DNA of 64,000 bases from Metaphire vulgaris (Eukaryota > Annelida > Clitellata > Crassiclitellata > Megascolecidae): positions 12,573,845 through 12,637,844 of the forward strand of contig CM030852.1 of assembly GCA_018105865.1 (NCBI GenBank). Direction: 5' to 3'. Below the pieces are notes generated by a model. That model was given only the letters and a program-made list of their open reading frames with translations, was not told the DNA's origin and made no database searches. Below are positions 1 to 11,504 of the stretch, piece after piece. The position numbers and the translations under genes were made by a program. Each line of letters opens with the position of its first letter. Within the stretch, counting starts at the first letter, position 1.

Positions 1-124
1 AGACATCTTGACATAACTTATTATGTTGCGACTGACCTACGGCACTTTTAATATTTGAATAAATATTGAGGCAGAATTAGTTTGTCGTGAGTTGAAGGTT
101 CAGTTGAATCGCTCTTCAGTCGAA

Positions 125-248
125 ATGTCGTCTTTTTTCGGTCGAGCGATGATCCTTCTGTTGGTCGTTGAGTTAAATCGATCGTTTGCTTCGTTCTATC
201 ACGATAAAGTCACCGACACAGAATATGAAGTGATATCACTGGAGAAAA
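125..248 (+). CDS. P1 exon 1: signal peptide and acidic linker
   Basis: The ATG at 125 opens a 41-codon segment: MSSFFGRAM, a hydrophobic core MILLLVV, a likely cleavage region near SFAS, then an acidic stretch (DTEYEVISLEK). The reading frame stops a few codons past the proposed splice donor at 249 (GTCAGT, a slightly weak site). The exon is 124 nt long, so it ends in phase 1, which fits the acceptor before 1435. The same exon occurs upstream of every other copy of the family, usually with a perfect GTAAGT donor. The sequence from position 1 to 124 matches the 5' leader of the other copies, so the promoter lies outside the window. Splicing is predicted, not observed. Confidence 0.72.
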
Positions 249-1434
249 GTCAGTCAAGATAAAGCAAGATAAGACTGTAATGTTGTCGCTAAATTATGCA
301 TTTTAGTCACAGTGTGGCTGTTATGCATACAAACATACATACATACACTACCTATTTATTATGATGCACGGTGGAGACGGCTGAGGCAGAGACCGGCATC
401 TTTAACGTCCACATGGTTGCAAATCTGTTTATCGTCAACGAATATATGACGGCGAACATAGACATTAATATCACAAGACAGAGTCTATGGTATCAGAAAG
501 TGAGGCCAGTTTGCATGGATGGTGTGTCAAGGAATGTTTACCCTGCAGAAATCTTGAAAATTTTGGTACACTGTTGGTATGGATACCGTTTAGCCGTTTC
601 ACTTATTTAATGTGGACCAGTTGTTTAAATATTGTGTTTAGAATAAATTGATCGTTCGATTTATGCGAAATGCGGCGACATTGCGCAATGCGCAGTCGCT
701 GCCGCAAATGAGCCTTCGAAAATTACACCGACATAGATCACATAGTAACATAGGCTTATAGTCGTATAAATCAGCACTGCACAAAACGGCTTCAAACTCA
801 ACTAATAATCGACCTAAAAATCTACTTTTACGATACGATTATAGTATTTATAACTGTGGAGATGACATTATACACCAACGGGCGATGAGTCCACGGTTAA
901 TGATGATGATGAATCGGAGCTAGACAATCCACTTGTGCAATGCACAGAGCTTGAAGACAAGAAGTAATTTTCTAATTGGCTACATGTTGCTCTTTATATA
1001 CTATATATACAGAAGTCTGTGTGCATGCGTGTTTGTCCACTCTTCTGTCAATCCGTCCCTTCTCCGTCCTTTCTCCCTCCCTACCTCGACCATCCCAAAT
1101 TCCGTTCCCTCCACTGTCTTTACCATAACTCCTCCACTGCCATCGCGAATAGGCAAGATATTTTCATTACTTTGCGTAATCACTTGAGCACTGCCTAGTG
1201 CCTACTATAACAAACGGACTTCAGATGAGGATATGACCGCCAACTGACACGTTAAGACACCATGATTTTTTACCGCTGCATTTATCTGCAATGTATTCGC
1301 ATTTATGCCTCTTAGGGTTATGACGTTTTGATTTTTTTATTGAAATTATTGATGTTCTGCATTTATAAATCGACGGACTTCTTTTGACCAAAAGAAACGA
1401 CATTTGACGTAAATAATGTTTCGATATCTTTCAG

Positions 1435-2408
1435 AAAAATTTGAAATCATCTCGACTATGGATGTTGCTCCATTTAACGTTACTTCGGTCGCTAAATTCG
1501 GACAGTTCGTCGCTGTTCTATGTTCTACTGTGCTTGACGAAGTTATTTTGCACATTCGCATTTATGAAAGCATATATCCGTTTAACCTTCTCTTTGTAAT
1601 AAGCATGGGTGAAATCGGCTATCCATTGGACATGGCGTGGAACAAGAAAGCGGAGAGTCTCTTTGTTATCAGCACAAGGAGAGGTATTTGGCACACAAAA
1701 TGGGAAGACCATTTGGCAAGAAAGTTCCCATGTCCTTTGGAACACATTGTAGGTTTACTCTCAATCACAAACGACGGAGACGTGCTAATAATGGCATTTG
1801 GCGAATATGACAGTGCTGTCTACGTTTGCAACATGAACGGAACACTCGTTCGCAGAATAGTTTTGGTGCAGAATATTATCTATTCTGTATTTTATGCACC
1901 ATTCGAACAAGCTTGGCGTTTTCTCTTCTCACATTACGATCCTCATTTGAGTAATCGGATGCGTCGTTATGAGGTTAATTTGCTTCTGGAAGATTTGAAT
2001 GACTTCAACAAGGAATCGAGTCTTGATGTGAATTCAACTAATCAATGCAACATTACATCAAGTAATATAGAACGCTTCTCGTTCTTCTTTATGAATCACT
2101 CACCAGAGAGAGGTGATGATTTTGATTTATTCAATGCAACGATCGAACGCAGGAGCAACAACGCCAAGCATTTACCAGCAGAGTACAGCGCATCGGACGA
2201 AAGATGGTTTGGGGAGTTCCTATCAAACAGGGAAGATCGATTCCTTCTTGAAGCAAGAAATGAGTGCATCGATCCATCAGATTCTAGAAATCAGATTCAT
2301 TATTTTATGGTTTCATATCATTACGACAGCGAAAACTGTCAGCTAATTATTGCTTTGACTAGTAACTACATGAAGGACCAAGTCTACATTGTTGAATGTG
2401 AACCATGA
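1435..2408 (+). CDS. P1 exon 2: secreted beta-propeller-like protein
   Basis: This is the main coding exon of the first family member. An open frame starts at ATG 1416, but the first codons (MFRYLS) overlap a CTTTCAG acceptor ending at 1434; after splicing to exon 1 the product is about 365 aa. Visible features: blade-like strand pairs around HIRIYE, LFVIS..GIWHTKWEDHL, DVLIMAF and VYVCNMNGTLVRRI, then a C-terminal half with DERWFGEFLSNREDRF. Sequons NGT, NST, NIT and NHS fit passage through the secretory pathway. It is the only copy on the + strand and, with P2, the most diverged. I do not recognise the family; a six- or seven-bladed propeller is inference from the strand pattern. Confidence 0.8.
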
Positions 2409-2440
2409 TGACCATGCAGAACTCTACATTTTTCTTTTAG

Positions 2441-2446
2441 AATAAA
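2441..2446 (+). terminator. Poly(A) signal of P1
   Basis: AATAAA lies about 30 bases after the P1 stop codon, in a block (AATAAATATTCGGC) conserved at the same place in P3 and P5 on the opposite strand. P6 and P7 carry the variant AATATA. Confidence 0.7.
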
Positions 2447-2589
2447 TATTCGGCTTTTGATCGCATCTTGAAAAGGCGGGAGAGAAATAGACCTAATGGA
2501 ATAAACATAAGAAAGACTCTTTTTGCCCTCATCCTACGATAAGGAATTATTCATAATAAATATCTCAGTCACCTAGAAATATTTTGATG

Positions 2590-2660
2590 AATGTAACAAG
2601 TGTATTTAAACTTGGCGAGAACGCTGTTATTTCCAGAAAGAATGCACGAATTGACAAAAA
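2590..2660 (+). promoter_or_regulatory. Conserved 3' flanking element of the propeller-like genes
   Basis: About 70 bases lying 190-250 bases after the P1 stop are nearly identical (about 4 mismatches by eye) to the reverse complement of 40,920-40,988 downstream of P4, and also recur at about 54,745-54,800 and 60,290-60,345 behind P6 and P7. The core reads GGCGAGAACGCTGTTATTTC. It looks better conserved than the coding exons of the same genes. A 3' UTR or enhancer role is inference. Confidence 0.45.
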
Positions 2661-2739
2661 CACGAATGCAGATAAGAAGTAGACCATGTAAAACTGACTC
2701 ATGTCAAATTTCTAAGTTAAAACTTCATCCTAATCTTAA

Positions 2740-2811
2740 CCCCTTAATTGGGGATCCCGGATATATTCATCCATTTTACATTGAGTTACAGTTAAATACA
2801 CGGTTAAGGGG
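2740..2811. mobile_element. 72-bp TTAA miniature element, copy 1
   Basis: A 72-base element with inverted ends CCCCTTAA(C/T)TGGG and a TTAA duplication on both sides (2736-2739 and 2812-2815). TTAA target sites and CCC-starting ends are hallmarks of the piggyBac superfamily. It has no coding capacity. Confidence 0.8.
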
Positions 2812-3149
2812 TTAATGTAATTGAATAATTCGTTATTTGATGCAGTTAAATACTTTAATTTCTTTGATTAAACGTCTATTTGCATTCATTGTTTGTACTA
2901 ATAATTCATTCCTTTTAGACGTAGCATTGCCGGGCTTCTCTGCAAACGTCTTCTGGAAGTAATCAACCTTTTTCTATTTCAGTTAATTCTGCGAGAAATT
3001 GATTATTGTCACAAAATGTTACATCCACATTTTAGGCACTCCCTATCAATTTCTGTTTCAGTTAAGGCCCAGAGAAAACGACTTATGCCATATAACCAGG
3101 CAGGGTGAACTCTAGGCACATGTCGCGCACAGAGTACTGTACACCAGGT

Positions 3150-3320
3150 GATGATCAACAATTCGACTGGGTTTCTCTAAATCAAAATTGAATCTAACTC
3201 ATGGCTGGAATTATGTTCAGAAGCACATCTAATATATTCTACGCCTCATAAAACGGGACGTTGTTAAGAAATGCGGTGGAAAAGACGCCTGCGATCTGAA
3301 AATATATAGCTTCTCGTAAA
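3150..3320 (+). pseudogene. Fragment of a Mab-21 family gene
   Basis: The stretch matches the core of the Mab-21 genes at 8,040-8,220 and 14,760-14,930 (phe-ser-lys, then his-gly-trp-asn, then ILRLIKRDVVKKCGGKDAC). It has an in-frame stop and no flanking Mab-21 sequence, so it is a relic of a former third gene or a partial duplication. Confidence 0.75.
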
Positions 3321-3369
3321 TTCACATTTTATAGCATTCTAAATACATTTATAAAAAGCTTTAATCAGC

Positions 3370-4400
3370 GGAATTTATTAAATATCCATACAACCACTGT
3401 TAAAAACCTTCCATTGAGTTCTATTAAATTGGTAGTTTAATATTAATAGCGCTTTTCTTGTCTTAAAGACATGTTGTACAAAGAACCAAATAGCCTAACG
3501 TATGAAGCGGCTAATTCCTCGATCAATTTAAGGCCTATATGCTGTTCAGCAAGATGCTTAATTAACCCCCTAACTGGGTATTTAACTGCAACTCAATGTA
3601 AAATGGACAGATATATCCGGGATCCCCAGTTAAGGGGTTATTAACAGAGCATTGTCTATAATGTGCCGTTCTTGATGTTCACGTGTCGAATGAAATGGCT
3701 GGGAGTGTCGTGTTTTAAGCGATTTGGACACAAATATAAAATACTAATATTGAAAAATTCTTCAAATATCTGACTTATCAGACACGGCGGGGACACCGGA
3801 AAATGTGGATTTTCTTAGACAATTTGTTTCATTCGCAGAAATTATTAAAATTAATATCTGTACAGCCACTGTTAAAGCTCTTCGATTGAGATCAGCTGCA
3901 TAGGTAATTGAATAATAATGGCGCTTTTCGTCTCTTATAAACCTGTTGTACAACGAACCAGATAACGTAAGATGCTGGTAATTCATCAACTTAAGGCCTA
4001 CGCGCAGTTTCGCATGATATTCAAAAGAACATTCATTTTTTGATGCCCATCTTACATGTACAGTCCTTGATGCTCGTGTGTTGAGTGTGATAGCTGGGGT
4101 GTCGTGTTTCAAGCGACATTTTAAAAAATATAGAAGAACAATACTGAAAATTCTTCTATCACCGGTGTTCCCGTGTCTGATAACTCAGATATTTGAAGAA
4201 TTTTCAATATTAGTCTTTTATGTATTTGTCCATTCTTCTATCAGACATGGGTTCACCGAAAAATTTCTGATTTGTTTGACAATTTGTTTAACTCGTGAAA
4301 ATGATTGAATATCTATATACAATCACTGTTAAAACCCATCCATTGGGTTATGCTACATAGGTAATTATTGTTGCCTGTTGAATTGCAGTCTGAATGTAAA
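3370..4400. repeat. Diverged tandem repeat, period about 470 bp
   Basis: Three diverged units can be followed by recurring landmarks: CACTGTTAAA near 3,397, 3,869 and 4,323; a GCGCTTTTC..TTGTACAA..GAACCA block near 3,450 and 3,925; and a GGCTGG..GTGTCGTGTTT block near 3,700 and 4,093. Unit 1 is interrupted by a TTAA element. The short open frames here are not conserved between units. Confidence 0.6.
3566..3637. mobile_element. 72-bp TTAA miniature element, copy 2
   Basis: Same length and ends as the copy at 2,740, in the opposite orientation. It is flanked by TTAA (3562-3565) and a mutated TTAT (3638-3641), and is inserted in the first unit of the local tandem repeat. Confidence 0.8.
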
Positions 4401-5119
4401 AAAGCTCACACCCGGCGAAACTAAGGATATTGAAGGTTATATGCTTGCTGACGGTATGATGCCCTATAGTTCTATAATTCCTGCATAAACCCACAACAAA
4501 CCTGGTAAAAAGTCAGTTTATTTAAATGAACAGGCTATAGGCCTATAGTGGCTTTCCTAACACTAACAGTGCACTTAGAATACTTATGACTGTTCTGGAG
4601 AAAGAAATTTTTCAAGGCTAAAGCTTACCAAAACCTATACGCGATCATCGATACTTCAACAACGGCTCACTAACTTGGCACTTTTTCGATTGAGAATGAT
4701 GTTGCTAACGATCTTGACTACAATGAACTCATTGCTGATTTTGCATCCATCAAAGCTCATAAAATTTGCTTGTGATAATAAAAAACTTAATTAAGCATAT
4801 GTTAGAAGATAAAACTCACAGTATACACGGTAGTGTTTATTTAGTCATGAACAAACTTAACTTTCAAAATGCCCGTAGTAAAAGATCTTAACTACTAAAA
4901 ATTTTCTTAGTTTCAGTTCTCCAGATATTTTTCATTGAATAAATACAACCTTTTATTGTGTGACTTTTTGTGACAATTTGTGTTTGAATACATTCATAAC
5001 CGCGCCCGAAGACTGTGCCTGCATTGCAGCGGCACAGGGCGACAATCTAAAAGGGGCGCAATTTTAGGATGAAATAATCAAACACATGACTTTTTAAAAG
5101 TATAAAATTGTACATTGAA

Positions 5120-5690
5120 AAGTTAGAGTGATTGGGCCAGGGTTTAATCTAGGCCGTTTCCGGGGAGGATTGCCCTTCCCTCGGAAATTTCAAATTCCCT
5201 CCTGAAATTTTGGCATGCTACATCAACTAAGAGGCTGTCCATTAATTACGTCAACAATTTAGGGGGGATGGAAAAGTTTGACAGTTGTTGACAGGGGGGT
5301 CAAGAGAAGTTGACGTCAACAATTTCACTTTTTTCAAATAATCAAAAAACAGGAAATTTCATAGAATACTACTTATTACAATGGGTAAAAGCATTAGGAA
5401 AAAGGTCATCACCACCACATTTTGACACTCGATAAGGAAAAAAGGGAAAAATGGTCATCACCACAAAAATAATAACCTTGTTTTTGGGACCTGTCGTTGA
5501 TCTTTGGAGGGGGTCAAGAGTTGTTGACGTAATTATGGGGTTAAGTGAAAGTTGACAGTTGTTGATTGCAGGGGGAGGGTCAAAATTGCTCCAAAATTGT
5601 TGACATAATTGATGGACAGCCCCTAACAGCAGCCCCTAGTTGACTTCCCCCGGCCTTGTCAGTTTCCCCCGGAGTCCAGGAGTCTAGATT
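5120..5690. repeat. Older repeat element split by a Harbinger-like MITE
   Basis: The two flanks (CCAGGGTTTAATCTAGG up to 5,230, and 5,624 to about 5,680) are contiguous, in reverse orientation, at 22,545-22,700. The pair shows one repeat family with and without the nested insertion. Its class is unclear. Confidence 0.6.
5231..5623. mobile_element. PIF/Harbinger-like MITE, copy 1
   Basis: A 393-base element with ends G(A/G)GGCTGTCCAT and long imperfect inverted repeats (about 28 bases, including TTAATTACGTCAACAATTT). It is flanked by TAA at 5228-5230 and 5624-5626. The paralogous empty site near 22,609-22,635 has a single TAA. A 3-bp TWA duplication and G-rich ends fit PIF/Harbinger. No coding capacity. 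Confidence 0.75.
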
Positions 5691-6746
5691 ATACGCTAGA
5701 TTAGGTAACGAAAGTTTGTGTGTCAGATTCTTGTCAAGCACATGGCGCAATTATAGCTGGACACGGTCTGTCTATTATGCACTGTTTTCTTACATTGGAC
5801 CCGTTCTTCGCTTCCTGCCTCGGGTCTCGCATACTTTAAGTCCGGGCCTGTAGCCAATAAATTGCAAATGACTTATTAAAGCCAATAGGAGTGCTTAACA
5901 TATTTCAACGTTCAAGAGTCAAATGCAAATCGAAACTTTTATAACATCGTAAAAATCAGTTAATGAGACTTTTTCCTGCAATCGATGCATATACATTATA
6001 CAAGCATGACATCTAAGTGCTTCCACTTTAACGTGTTTAATTGCAATTTTAAGCTCTTGAGACTTTTATCCTACAATGCAATCGATGCATGTAAAAACAT
6101 GCCATCTAAGTATTGCCACTTTGACATGCTTATTAATTGCAATCTTAGGCTGAAGAGTTCACCGATAAAAGGCTTGTTTAAAATATGCGGTTTGTACCGG
6201 AATTCCAAGTAGGCTCAGGTGTCAATATAATCAGCGCGGTCCTTCGGAGATTTCAAACGCTTAATACTGACGTTCAATACTTCTCGAAATTTCACAGTTT
6301 AAAACATTTTACGTAAATGTGTGGAAAGATTTTGTAGATAAATTTTATTTGCCAACAAGAAAGAATAGATTATAATAGACCTAAAGGTGAGTATTTCTGT
6401 TCATTATTATTACGAATTATTTATATATTATACATTTCCACATACCGTGGCTAATGTGGAAGAGAGGAAGGTTAGGCTAAGTTGTGCCTTCAACCCAACA
6501 AAAGGAACGTAGATTGTGTATCTCGATGATTCACGGGGCAATTAATCGCGAATAGTGGACTTAAATTTGTACAGATTTTTAGGCTGATCACTATTAGCAT
6601 AAAGTCACTACGTTTCAGTGCCTTTATTGACATGAAATTTCAATATAAATCATCACCTGAGTCTGGATTTCTTCAAAGTAATTCTGATCAATGATAATAT
6701 TTACAGAGACCAACAAACATATGCTTAAAGCAATAATTTACTAGAG

Positions 6747-7014
6747 CAGTGGTTCTCAGACTTGCGGCCCACCTGCTAAATTAGGTAGACGTTGGCACTG
6801 CGGGGAAAAGTGTACAGGCAAATAATGTCGTCAAGCAGGGAGTTACTGGCATTCACTTACATTACACCTACCCCACCCCAAACAATTTCTCAATAAAATG
6901 CGTTAAAATTTGTAATATTCTTTATTTAATTTCTTAACTTCTCCCTAGATTTTTAGACTTAGCGTAGAAAAAGCTCTCTCCCGCGGCCCACCATGCACGG
7001 GTTGAGAACCACTG
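6747..7014. mobile_element. Non-autonomous hAT element
   Basis: A 268-base element with ends CAGTGGTTCTCA and TGAGAACCACTG and a perfect 8-bp target duplication TACTAGAG (6739-6746 and 7015-7022). This combination is diagnostic of hAT. No open frame. Confidence 0.88.
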
Positions 7015-7265
7015 TACTAGAGAAAGCAAAGGCCAAACCTCATAAGCTACTGTATGTGAATAATTCAGACAGATTCGAATGTTTTGAAACGAATTGTGCG
7101 AATTTCAAAAGACAGACCAACATATTTTTGATAATAAATATCATTGCCTGTTAAAGTTCCTCATTAATAGCGAATGAGCGGTATTTGTATCTATAATCCT
7201 GATTTTATCGGAAGAACAACTACATTAAAATCACATTTCTTATTTAAGATATCTTTTCCGTCAAG

Positions 7266-9430
7266 ATGACACATTATACCATAAAAATGAAAGACGATGT
7301 AAAAGAATTCTGCCGTCAGTTGATAAATCGTCCACAACCGCAAGAGCATATTTGGGTTGGTAGTTTTTTCGAGCTGCCCCTAATGTATTTCTTCGACAAC
7401 ATAACTGACGCCGATACTATGGCTTTCAATACACATCTGTCGGTTGTGTGTCAACAGCAAGATGAAAAGCTTCAAAAGATATATCGAAACATTTCTCAAG
7501 AGGCACAACATTTAGTTGATTCAGAAACTTATTTCTCAATTACAAGAGAATTTTGGCCGAAAAAGAAAGAGCTGAGAATAGATCTCACGATGAGTCGTGT
7601 TGGATTCACAAGGCTAATCGACGACAATGAAGGTCGAACCTTCAGACGAAAAGATTTGAGACCCGACAAGATTGAGGGAGCAAGTCGAAAATGTAATCTG
7701 ATTCCACAGAAGGACATAAATGAAATTTCCACAAAACTTTTACGTAATTTAAGCCCAGCTTTGACAATGGACGGTTCACGGAATGCAACTTCATACACAG
7801 AAATAGCGGCCAAAATGTTTGAAGGTTTTATTTCCGATAGTGAAGATCTGACCATGGATTGGGTTGATTGCGTATATTGTCAGCTCTGGCCAGAAAGCGC
7901 CAAAGAATGGATATGCCGAGAACGCCAATACGGTTGGCCAACGCCTGCCATGATTGATACAATCATCAATGATGGATGTTTTTTGGTCAGCAAACCTTAT
8001 CCGAAAGACGGGTGCCTTTTGGACAGTAAGCTTCATCCGAATCACCAAGATGATGATCAATTTCGATTCAGTTTCTCTAAAGCAGAATTGATTCTAATTC
8101 ATAGCTGGAATAACGTTCAGAAGCACATATACCATATTCTACGCCTCATAAAAAAAGACGTAGTTAAGAAATGCGGTGGAAAAGATATTTGCGAGCTGAA
8201 AACATATCACTTTAAAACACTGATGTTCTGGTCGTGTGAAAACAATCTTCCGGAATTCTGGGAAATAGATGAACTTGCGACTTCATTGAAGACCTTGCTT
8301 TGTACCATGATCGAATGGCTGATTGAGAAAGACTGTCGTAACTATTTCATTTCAAGCTATAATCTGTGGGATCATTTATCCAACGACTTGGATTTTGAAA
8401 AGGAGGCACAATGCATTCTAAATGCAATTGAAAATATACACACGTATGTGGAAAAGACAGCTCGTCTGTTTGAAAAATTCAGCGAAATGGGAGATAATGA
8501 GATGCAGTTATTCATTCCAAACAAATTGGCTTTCATCATACAAATGAGGTTTTATCACGCACACATTTTGAATCCTTCTTTTCCTGGAAGACAGAAATAT
8601 GAGGTCGCAAATGCCATCGAGAAAAGTGACTATCTGTGTTCGAAAATTACAAGTTTGTACGAAGCTCTAAGCATACACAGTAGCCTAATATCCTGTCAAA
8701 TTAATAGGGATTTTCAAAGTGTATTAGCTAAAGATGTTTTACTTTGTTTCAAGCAATGCAGAGATGTATATTTCGAAGGATCAACAGAATTGACAATTTC
8801 GTCCTGTGACAATGGTCATGAATTCATTCAAAAAATTATCAAAACTCCGATTAGTGAATTTCAGCAAAACTCCCAAGAGGAAAATAAAAAATGTCGCAAT
8901 GACAACATATTAATATTGAAGGCTCGACCGTATATTCAATCGTTGATTTTCTCCTAAACGATTTGATTGACAATCCGTTTCTGGTACTTTCTTTCGCATA
9001 TGAAGCCAACTTTCATTACACAGGATTTGTGGATAGTTCTGATTTCAAGCAGCATTGTAAAGTGGCACTCAAATTGTGTGACGAGGGCCTTAAGCTGTGC
9101 AGTGAACTCCAGGATAAGCAGACATTTTGGATCGCAGTAGCTCCAGAACTGTTACCAGTAATAGTGACGAAGAAATGGTTGAATATTTTTGACAGACACA
9201 TCGTTGCTGCTCTAAAGTCTTACTTCACTTCTGAGGAAGAATTTAAATATTCGAATTTTGTCATTCATTTCAGCCCTCAACATTTTCTGAAATACGTCAG
9301 AGTACAATGCATGAGAGTACTCGGCTATTCGTTTGACGAAGAAATCGAATTGAATAATGTGATGAATAATATCGACCCTAATCCCAATTTAGAAATATTA
9401 AGGAGAGCACTTATTGCCAGTAAAATGTAG
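7266..9430 (+). pseudogene. Mab-21/cGAS-like nucleotidyltransferase gene, frameshifted
   Basis: The frame runs to a stop at 8957. The homologous C-terminal part continues in another frame and can be read from about 8,905 to 9,430, so a single frameshift lies near 8,903-8,930, after an A-rich stretch. Comparison with the intact copy at 14,057 puts the likely start at the second Met (7,287; MKDDVKEFCRQLINRP). Before the break it has the nucleotidyltransferase motif GS (in WVGSFFE), D-A-D about 15 residues later, a third acidic residue in MDWVDC, and the Mab-21 core (FSFSKAEL..HSW, ILRLIKKDVVKKCGGKD, LMFW). A 12-codon internal duplication lies at 7,971-8,042. It is either a recent pseudogene, a truncated protein of about 556-563 aa that keeps the catalytic and Mab-21 core, or a base-calling error. 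Confidence 0.8.
7971..8042 (+). repeat. 36-bp in-frame tandem duplication in the first Mab-21 gene
   Basis: Two diverged 12-codon units encode DGCFLVSKPYPK and DGCLLDSKLHPN. The intact paralogue has one unit (DGCFLISKPKLN). It expands the loop just before the Mab-21 core. Confidence 0.75.
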
Positions 9431-10690
9431 AATCAAGTGGACCTATCTATTAGCCTTTATGGTTGTGTGAATAACGATGCTAAAACGTTGTCATGTTCTG
9501 ACGTGCCTATGAACAGGAAAAGCATGTCTTTCTATTCAATAGCGTTGTAAACCCTGTGACGCTAATTATAATTAATTATTGCTCTTATCTTACGAGAGTC
9601 TAATTAGTATGTTAATGTATACAGTTGATATTAATTTCACGTTCCTATATCCTGATGCATGTCTTAACATGATTTTGTAATATACTGCCAAGCAAACGTA
9701 TCTCGATGCGAATTTTTTGTAGAGCCAATCATATTTTTGATTTGCACTTTCATTGCATGCACTTAGATTTTCTCTCATCCAAGCGTTCAATAATATTGAA
9801 TAATATTCAGTAATCTTAGCATGTTAACCAAATGGAGAATTATAGAGTCAAGGATCTTCGCAATACTCCTGTATGACAGTTGTAACTGTATTGTGAGAAA
9901 AGCGAACAGAAGAATAGACGCATTGGAACAATGGTGGTGAAGGAAAATATTTAAAATACCATAAATATATTTTAAATGAGAAAAAACAATGAATTGTTTG
10001 TTATCCTCAAAGTCTTGCAAATACTACTATGCATTACTGCACCGTATGTGGAATGTGACACCACCATGTCACAATAGTGAAACGAATAAGTTACAGCACT
10101 CGGCTACCGCTAGGTGGCCGTTTTATATGTGAGGCAGTTTAGTTCACACTGCAATAAATCCAGAATCATAAAATTTAATGTAATTTTTTTGAGTAAGTGA
10201 CGTTTTTGATGATACGCACATTGCCGCCGAGGGGGAAAGGGGCAAATGCACACACAGAGGCCCGGGCCGGTGACGTATTAACATCCTAAACCCTGAAATA
10301 GGCTGACAAAAAAAGAAAAAAGGTCATCAGCAGGTTTTCACACAGGGACACGGCTACAAGTAGGGGGCCCGGCCGGTGATGTATTAACGTCCCGCAAAAG
10401 ACTAACAATCAAAAAAGGTCATCATCAGTTTTTCACACTTGTCAGGGGCCCGTGATTACCCGCTTTGCACAGGGGCCCGGGATTTCTCTCGGCGGGCCTG
10501 GATATACAGCTGATTCTAATGCTGAATTAGAAAAAATCTGTAATGACATTTAAACCAATTCTCTATTTTTAAGAAGTGATTAATGTACAGTTTAAGAATA
10601 GCTATGCGAAGTCTGATGTGAACTGATGCAGTATTAAACTGCCCTATAAATAGTGGTTTTTGAATAACGAAAAATGCGGTGAATTTTCCA
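9431..10690. other. Spacer with a two-unit repeat at 10,255-10,450
   Basis: No gene seen. Near 10,259 and 10,366 the block GGCCCGG..CCGGTGA(C/T)GTATTAAC recurs, each followed by AAAAAAGGTCATCA and a TTTTCACAC stretch, giving two units about 107 bases apart. The rest is AT-rich and unremarkable. Confidence 0.45.
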
Positions 10691-10691
10691 C

Positions 10692-11389
10692 ACGCTGTCC
10701 ATAAATGACGTCACGCACTTAGAGGGTACGAGGTTCAAATACGTCAGCGGTCTTCCAGAAGTGTGATGGCGGATGGGGGAAGTCCTGGGTGGGATTGAGG
10801 TTCAAACCATTTGTACCAGAAGACAACGGCGGGGAGGATGTATTCAACGGAAGAGTATGGAAGAACAGCATGTGCACTGGGGAAGATCTTCGTACGCTGT
10901 CGTGCCAGCAGAGGGCGCGGTCTTCCAGAAACCATGTGATGTCTGGAAGGACACAAGACGGGAACAGGAGGCGGATCAATACTAAATATTGGCTGGCTTA
11001 ATATGGCAGAGGGCAGGATTGACGATGCCTCTTGAAAATCAGAAAAGCAAATTAATAATTACTGTTTGTTTTACTTGATAGTCTGTAATATTTTACATTT
11101 AATATTTTTATATTTCATTTTTAAAGAATTTGAAAAAGTTTCGAAATATCTTTATAACTATAATAATAATAATCAATATTTTCGAACGAATTAATTGCAA
11201 TACCTGTTTCATTCACGAATTAATTGAATTTAAAACATTAATTTTGACACTGAAAAGATGAAGGAGGAGGGGTTAACGCGTTGTGACGTCATATTTGATG
11301 AGGGTCTTAATTTTTTGGCGACGTGTGACGAGGGAGAGGAAGATTCCAAAAAATGCCAAAACCGCGCGACGTCATTTATGGACGACCCC
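10692..11389. mobile_element. MITE-like element with GTCCATAAATGACGTC ends
   Basis: Inverted ends: GCTGTCCATAAATGACGTC at 10,695 and, as its reverse complement, GACGTCATTTATGGACGAC near 11,366-11,385. The ends resemble those of the Harbinger-like MITEs at 5,231 and 23,727, but I could not fix a target duplication. Short overlapping open frames inside (10,719-11,001, both strands) have no recognisable product. Confidence 0.55.
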
Positions 11390-11504
11390 TGCGTGAGAAA
11401 GAGAGACTTTTAAGATGGTTATTTCATCGGGACTGTTAGATGGTTAGAGAAATACAGGAGACAATAAAAACAGGACACACGTAAAAAGAACGAAGGGGCG
11501 GAGG

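Noticed and set aside
371..610. 79-codon open frame
   Set aside because: It lies in the predicted P1 intron, has no recognisable domain and is not found in the other introns.
10719..11001. Overlapping open frames of 70-86 codons on both strands
   Set aside because: They sit inside a MITE-like element and overlap one another; no domain is seen.
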